From positions 1 to 19,629 of the forward strand of contig JASFTV010000022.1 in NCBI GenBank assembly GCA_050050615.1: a stretch of 19,629 nt of DNA. Reading direction: 5' to 3'. The DNA comes from JASFTV01 sp050050615. Its GTDB lineage: Bacteria; Desulfobacterota; DSM-4660; Desulfatiglandales; HGW-15. The position numbers and the translations under genes were made by a program. Below, in pieces: positions 15,775 to 19,629 of the stretch. The notes under the pieces were generated by a model. The model made no database searches and had not been told where the DNA came from. It saw only the letters and a list, made by a program, of their open reading frames with translations. Every line of letters begins with the position of its first letter. Position 1 is the first letter of the stretch.

Positions 15775-15812
15775 ATACGAGGATACGATGAGATACGTTT
15801 CTGGTACGTATA
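15775..15812. promoter_or_regulatory. iterated GATACG with dyad, possible operator
   Basis: GATACG begins at 15775, 15783 and 15793. The last copy overlaps a 6-bp dyad, ATACGT at 15794-15799 and ACGTAT at 15807-15812. Clustered short repeats with symmetry can be protein-binding sites, but no specific regulator is implied by the sequence. Confidence 0.2.
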
Positions 15813-16081
15813 TTGAATGGATATCTTAAGGGAAAACATCGGTGCCCGGATACCTCGGGCTTTCCATCTCATGGGGTGCATTTTTCGCAGGATTTGCTGA
15901 GGGAGATTCTTCCAATCTCAAAAAAAAATTGATCAATCATTTCATTTTAGGTAGTTTTCATATGCCGATTCACTCGTGCGCAAAATAAATCAAGATCTAA
16001 GGTTTCCACCATATAAGCGCCTGTTTTTACACGATGCTCCATGCTGTCTGGAATTCAGGTTCCCCTCGTTCCCTGAGCAGA

Positions 16082-16293
16082 GGGTCATGGGGGTCTCTTT
16101 TCAAAAACGAAGAGGATCCGAGAAGGACTTTGCAAAAGAGGGCAGCGAAGGCGGGCGGCGGACCTTCACAGTCAATTCCATGGAAGGACTTTCATGGCGA
16201 TTCCTGGGAGGTGCTCCGCCCGCCTCACCCGTCACCCAATGCTGGCTCCCGGGCAGCGACTTTTTCGTTTTTGAAAAGAGACCCCCATGACCC
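16082..16293. mobile_element. MITE-like element, copy B, complete
   Basis: A 212-bp element bounded by perfect 30-bp terminal inverted repeats: 16082-16111 (starting GGGTCATGGGGGTCTC) and 16264-16293 (ending GAGACCCCCATGACCC). Inside lies a second perfect 9-bp GC dyad, GGCGGGCGG at 16150-16158 and CCGCCCGCC at 16216-16224, and a palindromic TTCCATGGAA. The interior matches the sequence at 1-166. It encodes no transposase and has no clear target duplication, so it would be nonautonomous. It ends 103 bases before the hybrid kinase start. Confidence 0.7.
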
Positions 16294-16396
16294 AGGGAAA
16301 CCAGGAAACCATTTTGGACAAGAATGATAGCGACTATGATCTTAGAAAGTTCCGCTCAATTTGAGAAAAGGCCGATACACTCTCGAGACCCAGACG

Positions 16397-18706
16397 ATGA
16401 AAGATACAGACAAGGACAGAAGGCAAATCCTAACTGAACTGAGGAGACTGCGAACACAGATCGCAAAGCTCAAGGGGGCCCGAGATGGGAGCGGGCAAGA
16501 TCTTCGTGGTCTCATAGAAGACACCCCAGCTTTGATTTGTCGTTTTCTCCCCGATGGGACATTAACACTCGTAAACAATAGATACTGCAATTATTTCAAC
16601 AGAACAAAAAAAGACCTGATCGGTCAAAACTTCTTCCAGTTCATTCCAGAGGAGGACAGGAAAAAAGTCAGAGAACATTTCACGTCCCTTAACCGAGAAA
16701 ATCCCACGATCACTTATGAGCACCAAGTCATCGCCCCTGACGGCAAGATATGCTGGCAACAATGGACGGACCGGGCTCTTCTTGATGAAGAAGGCAAAGT
16801 CAAAGAATATCAATCTTTGGGAATTGATATTACCGAACGCAAGCGAGCCGAGGAAGAACTGCGAGAAAGTGAGGAGAAGTATCGAAACCTTTTCGACAAC
16901 GCCCAAGCCGGAATGTTTAGGACGAGGATCAGCGATGGAAAAATCTTGGAGGCTAACCGCCGTGCAGCCGATATCCTCGGGTATGATAGCCTGGATGATT
17001 TTATCGCCGAATATGTGTTCTCGAAACATTACGTTGATCCTGGAACCAGGGAAAGAATGCTCCATGAGCTCACGGAAAAGGGGGAGATCAATAATTTTGA
17101 AGCCCGCTTTTCACGCAAAGACGGTTCTGTGATTTGGGCCCGTTATTCGGCTCGTATCTACCCGGAAAAAGGTTATCTCGAAGGCTTGGCGATAGATATT
17201 ACGGAAGAGAAGGAAACTACCGAAAAATTGGCCGATTCGGAAGAGAAGTACCGCCTTTTGGTTGAAAATGCCAATGATGCCATTTTTATTGTTCAGGACG
17301 GGCGGATAGAATTTCCAAATCGGAAGGCCAGGGAAATTGGGAGCTATATAGGCGTTGAGTTGGATCGCGTTCCTTTTCTGAACTACGTTCATCCCGAGGA
17401 TCGGGAAATGGTCATGGACAGACACGCTAGAAGATTAAAAGGCGAAAACCTACCCGACAGGTATGCCCTGAGGCTCGTCGGCAAAGACGGCCACGAGTTA
17501 TGGGCGGAACTCAGTGCCGTCTCAATCATATGGGAAGGTAGACCGGCTACCCTCAACTTTCTAAGGGATATAACGAGGCAGAAGCTCCTTGAGGCTCAAC
17601 TCCTCCAAGCCCAAAAGATGGAGACTGTGGGCACCATTGCCGGCGGTGTGGCCCATAATTTCAGGAACATATTGGCCGTAATTTCCATGAAAAGCCAGCT
17701 TATTCAGATGAAGCACAAAGATCGTCCTCATTTGCAGACGATTGCTGATGGGATCAATAAATATGTGGATCGCGGTGTCCAATTGGTGGAAGCTCTCATG
17801 CAATTCTCTCGCAGGGACGCAAGCAGAAAATTCCACACGCTCAACCTGGATGAAGTGATTCAAGAGACCTACCAATTGATCAGTAAATCCTTTGACAAGA
17901 TGATAGACATCCGTATGGACATCCCTACGTCGCTCCCTATCAGGGGGGATTATTCAGGGTTGAGCCAGGTCATTATGAATCTGTGCACCAATGCCAGGGA
18001 CGCCATGCCCAAAGGAGGCGTATTGCATATCCATGCCAGAAAAGAAGGAGACTGTGCATTGGTTACGGTTTCGGATACCGGGCACGGCATGGATAAGGAG
18101 ACCCGCGAGAAATGCTTTGATCCCTTCTTTACCACCAAAGCCACAGACAAGGGAACAGGGTTGGGCCTCTCCACCAGTTACGGCATCGTCAAAGAACACG
18201 GCGGTGAAATCCTTGTATCTTCTGAGGTCGGCAATGGAACCGCTTTCATCCTTTCCTTTCCCCTTGTTCATCCTGAGGAGCAAACCGAAAAGCGACCTTT
18301 GCCCCAGACCAAGAACGGAAGAGGCGAGAGGATCCTTATTGTAGATGATGAGGTTGAGTTTTGCAAAGTGATGTCAGAGCTCCTTGAAGGATTTGGCTAC
18401 CATGCCGCATATGTCACGAGTGGAAAGGATGGTCTCAAAAAATACAAAACCTGGCAACCCGATGTGCTGTTGGTGGATAGAAATATGCCCGAGATGGACG
18501 GCATATCTTATATGGAACAGATCATGAAACATGATCCCAAGGCCAAGGTCGTCATCATTTCCGGTTATGACGAAGATGGCCCTTCAGGCATAGATGAAGA
18601 GAAGAGGAAACTCATCACGGGCTACCTGACCAAGCCCATTGATATGAAACAGTTGACATCCGTGTTGACCAGTCTCTTCGGAGAGGATCATCTCCCCGAA
18701 AGCTAG
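16397..18706 (+). CDS. PAS-PAS-PAS hybrid sensor histidine kinase with receiver domain
   Basis: A soluble sensor kinase with no transmembrane segment. From the ATG at 16397 it has 769 residues: an N-terminal short coiled coil (MKDTDKDRRQILTELRRLRT), three PAS domains (about 36-145, 160-270, 282-392, each ending in an IDITE/RDITR motif), HisKA with KMETVGTIAGGVAHNFRN (H420), HATPase_c with N-box (523-537), DTGHGMD (560-566), FDPFFTTK (574-581) and GTGLGLS (586-592), and a C-terminal receiver (about 645-760) with D650/D651, phospho-acceptor D694, S722 and K746. The start was chosen because the MKDxDK opening is usual in related kinases; an in-frame TTG at 16361 is less likely. The residue after H420 is Asn rather than the usual acidic residue. 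No separate response-regulator output gene is adjacent. Confidence 0.93.
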   Translation: MKDTDKDRRQILTELRRLRTQIAKLKGARDGSGQDLRGLIEDTPALICRFLPDGTLTLVNNRYCNYFNRTKKDLIGQNFFQFIPEEDRKKVREHFTSLNRENPTITYEHQVIAPDGKICWQQWTDRALLDEEGKVKEYQSLGIDITERKRAEEELRESEEKYRNLFDNAQAGMFRTRISDGKILEANRRAADILGYDSLDDFIAEYVFSKHYVDPGTRERMLHELTEKGEINNFEARFSRKDGSVIWARYSARIYPEKGYLEGLAIDITEEKETTEKLADSEEKYRLLVENANDAIFIVQDGRIEFPNRKAREIGSYIGVELDRVPFLNYVHPEDREMVMDRHARRLKGENLPDRYALRLVGKDGHELWAELSAVSIIWEGRPATLNFLRDITRQKLLEAQLLQAQKMETVGTIAGGVAHNFRNILAVISMKSQLIQMKHKDRPHLQTIADGINKYVDRGVQLVEALMQFSRRDASRKFHTLNLDEVIQETYQLISKSFDKMIDIRMDIPTSLPIRGDYSGLSQVIMNLCTNARDAMPKGGVLHIHARKEGDCALVTVSDTGHGMDKETREKCFDPFFTTKATDKGTGLGLSTSYGIVKEHGGEILVSSEVGNGTAFILSFPLVHPEEQTEKRPLPQTKNGRGERILIVDDEVEFCKVMSELLEGFGYHAAYVTSGKDGLKKYKTWQPDVLLVDRNMPEMDGISYMEQIMKHDPKAKVVIISGYDEDGPSGIDEEKRKLITGYLTKPIDMKQLTSVLTSLFGEDHLPES

Positions 18707-18822
18707 TGCCATATCCCAGAAATACCTTTAACAATTTAGCGACGTTCAAAAGTGTTCGCATGGATCATCCTCCTTTGGGGAAAGCCTTTTGTCAGCCATA
18801 ACCATTTTCCTCCCTTCGAGAC
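18707..18822. other. gap after the hybrid kinase gene
   Basis: No gene and no convincing intrinsic terminator is visible between the kinase stop and the inverted-repeat element that begins at 18823. Confidence 0.4.
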
Positions 18823-19009
18823 CTAGTACTTAGCTGCATAAAAACCCGTCACTATTTTGGCACGTCATTGCGAGCGGAGCGAAGCAATCTCCAGGTTGGA
18901 AATCCCATCATTCTGACACGTTACGACGAGATTGCTTCGTCCCCCGCATCAAGTGCGGGGTCCTCGCAATGACATTATAATACCGATAATTTATGCAACT
19001 AAGTACTAG
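18823..19009. mobile_element. composite inverted-repeat element (MITE-like)
   Basis: Outer 20-bp arms match with one mismatch: CTAGTACTTAGCTGCATAAA at 18823-18842 and TTTATGCAACTAAGTACTAG at 18990-19009. Within is a second inverted structure: GTCATTGCGAG (18864-18874) and GAAGCAATCTC (18881-18891) on the left, GAGATTGCTTC (18928-18938) and CTCGCAATGAC (18963-18973) on the right, plus a CCCCGCA/TGCGGGG hairpin (18942-18948, 18954-18960). The inner unit resembles the widespread TCATTGCGAG/GAAGCAATC dispersed repeats. Both ends begin or end with CTAG, so a TA or CTAG target duplication is possible. It lies between convergent genes. Confidence 0.7.
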
Positions 19010-19027
19010 ATCCTCAGGGCCTGCGGC

Positions 19028-19084
19028 AAGGGGATATCTATGCTGCTCATGGGTGGTGGGATTCTTTTCATGAGATATCCCCTT
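19028..19084. repeat. 12-bp inverted repeat between convergent genes
   Basis: AAGGGGATATCT at 19028-19039 and AGATATCCCCTT at 19073-19084 are perfect complements across a 33-base loop. It lies between the hybrid kinase (plus) and the VWA protein (minus), about 90 bases from the latter's stop. It lacks a T-run, so it may be a transcript-end stem or another small repeat unit. No other feature is seen between 19085 and 19170. Confidence 0.5.
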
Positions 19085-19170
19085 TCGAAAAAGGTCATGG
19101 CCTCCCTGGGGGGGCAAAGGGATGGAGGTATGAGGCGGATAAATGTCAAGATCTTCGCCTATGAAGACGG

Positions 19171-19629
19171 CTAGTTTCTACGCATCATATAGGTGACAGC
19201 TTTTTCGAGGCCATCCAGGGTCAGCTCAAACATGGGAAATATCTCCCTGATGATCTGGATGGTTCGGGTATAGGGCCATTCCATTTCCAGCCTGGGATTG
19301 AGCCATACAGCATAGCCGAAGTTTTTGGCGATAAAGTTGAGTCGCTCGTAGCTGGGCTTTCCTGACCTCTCTTCTATATGGATCGACCCGTCGGTCGCCA
19401 TGAGCTCATAGGGCGCCATGCTCGCGTCACCCACGATGATAAACCGGGTCTCAGGATCCAAGCGAACAAGCTCGTCCACCGGATAAGGCTTACGCCTTCT
19501 GGGAGGGTCTTCCCAGAGGTTATCGTAAATGGTGTTGTGAAAAAAGAAGGTCTTGAGATCCTTGAACTGCGCCCTCGCATAGTTGAAAAGACTCTGGACG
19601 AGCTCGATGTAAGGGTCCATGGACCATCC
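19171..19629 (-). CDS. VWA/CoxE-like domain protein, C-terminal part (truncated by window)
   Basis: The reading frame runs unbroken to the window end, so the 5' part lies outside. Visible sequence starts GWSMDPYIELVQSLF, which looks like the end of a MIDAS-type metal-binding motif (DxxxS-type, with the Asp off the window), then RAQFKDLKTFFFHNTIYDNL, RFIIVGDASMAPYEL, and AVWLNPRLEMEWPYT followed by a C-terminal helix IIREIFPMFELTLDGLEKAV. This matches VWA-containing CoxE-family proteins, which often partner with MoxR-type AAA+ ATPases; the partner is not in view. The internal ATG at 19620 is probably not the start because the motif continues upstream of it. Function inferred from family only. 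Confidence 0.82.
   Translation of the reverse strand, partial: GWSMDPYIELVQSLFNYARAQFKDLKTFFFHNTIYDNLWEDPPRRRKPYPVDELVRLDPETRFIIVGDASMAPYELMATDGSIHIEERSGKPSYERLNFIAKNFGYAVWLNPRLEMEWPYTRTIQIIREIFPMFELTLDGLEKAVTYMMRRN

Larger units (their letters stand above)
15353..16081. other. long gene-poor region
   Basis: No convincing gene. Frames at 15413-15715 and 15976-16290 (plus) lack family features, and the second runs into the repeat. A 37-codon minus frame at 15458-15568 reads smoothly (ending DVEAEDAKVRIFCK) but is short and has no clear start. Notable structures are a nested hairpin at 15622-15658, three spaced GATACG copies with an ATACGT/ACGTAT dyad (15775-15812), and a GAGATT/AATCTC hairpin next to an A-run (about 15903-15927). 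The region may hold small RNAs, degraded sequence or regulatory DNA. Confidence 0.4.

Noticed and set aside
15903..15930. GAGATT-CTTCC-AATCTC hairpin next to eight or more A residues
   Set aside because: For an intrinsic terminator the T-run must follow the stem; here it precedes the stem on the minus strand and is an A-run on the plus strand.
15976..16327. Two overlapping plus-strand frames through the repeat
   Set aside because: They traverse the inverted-repeat element and its arms, so openness reflects repeat composition.
16361..16396. TTG start for the hybrid kinase, 12 codons upstream
   Set aside because: The MKDTDKD opening at 16397 matches the usual N-terminus of related kinases and TTG has no better ribosome-binding site.

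Overview
The window reads as a chromosomal segment of a Gram-negative bacterium, most likely a Desulfobacterota (classical deltaproteobacterial) lineage. This rests on moderate GC, an LptD outer-membrane assembly protein with the Cys-rich signature after its OstA-like domain, a clade III-like phosphofructokinase paralogue, a PAS/PAS/PAS-kinase-receiver hybrid with the MKDxDK-type N-terminus, and a CoxE-type VWA protein. No rRNA, tRNA, CRISPR array, prophage or transposase gene was recognised.

Layout. (1) 1-4398, plus strand: a tight operon dnaX - ybaB/ebfC - recR - FAD-linked oxidase (GlcD-like), with two 4-base ATGA overlaps, preceded by the right part of a dispersed structured repeat. (2) 4604-6079, minus: a two-helix membrane peptide and a phosphofructokinase paralogue with unusual active-site residues. 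(3) 6340-7155, plus: uppP, undecaprenyl-diphosphate recycling. (4) 7245-14317, minus: a co-directional run, in transcription order a small Cys protein, a zinc-ribbon/Yip1-like membrane protein, a PcrA/UvrD helicase, folC and lptD. (5) 14669-15352, plus: a Crp/Fnr-family regulator. (6) 15353-16396: about 1 kb without a convincing gene, holding hairpins and an intact 212-bp MITE-like element. (7) 16397-18703, plus: a hybrid histidine kinase. (8) 18823-19009: a second, nested inverted-repeat element. (9) 19171-19629, minus: the C-terminal part of a VWA/CoxE-like protein running off the window.

The genes are mostly housekeeping: replication clamp loading and recombination repair (dnaX, ybaB, recR, pcrA), envelope biogenesis (uppP, lptD), folate metabolism (folC) and sensing (crp-like, hybrid kinase). 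No dedicated new multi-gene system is evident. The most interesting signals are two families of nonautonomous inverted-repeat elements, a probable AUA (non-canonical) initiation codon for lptD, a PFK paralogue lacking two key catalytic residues, and a possible -1 frameshift site in dnaX that would yield a gamma-like product of about 400 residues.
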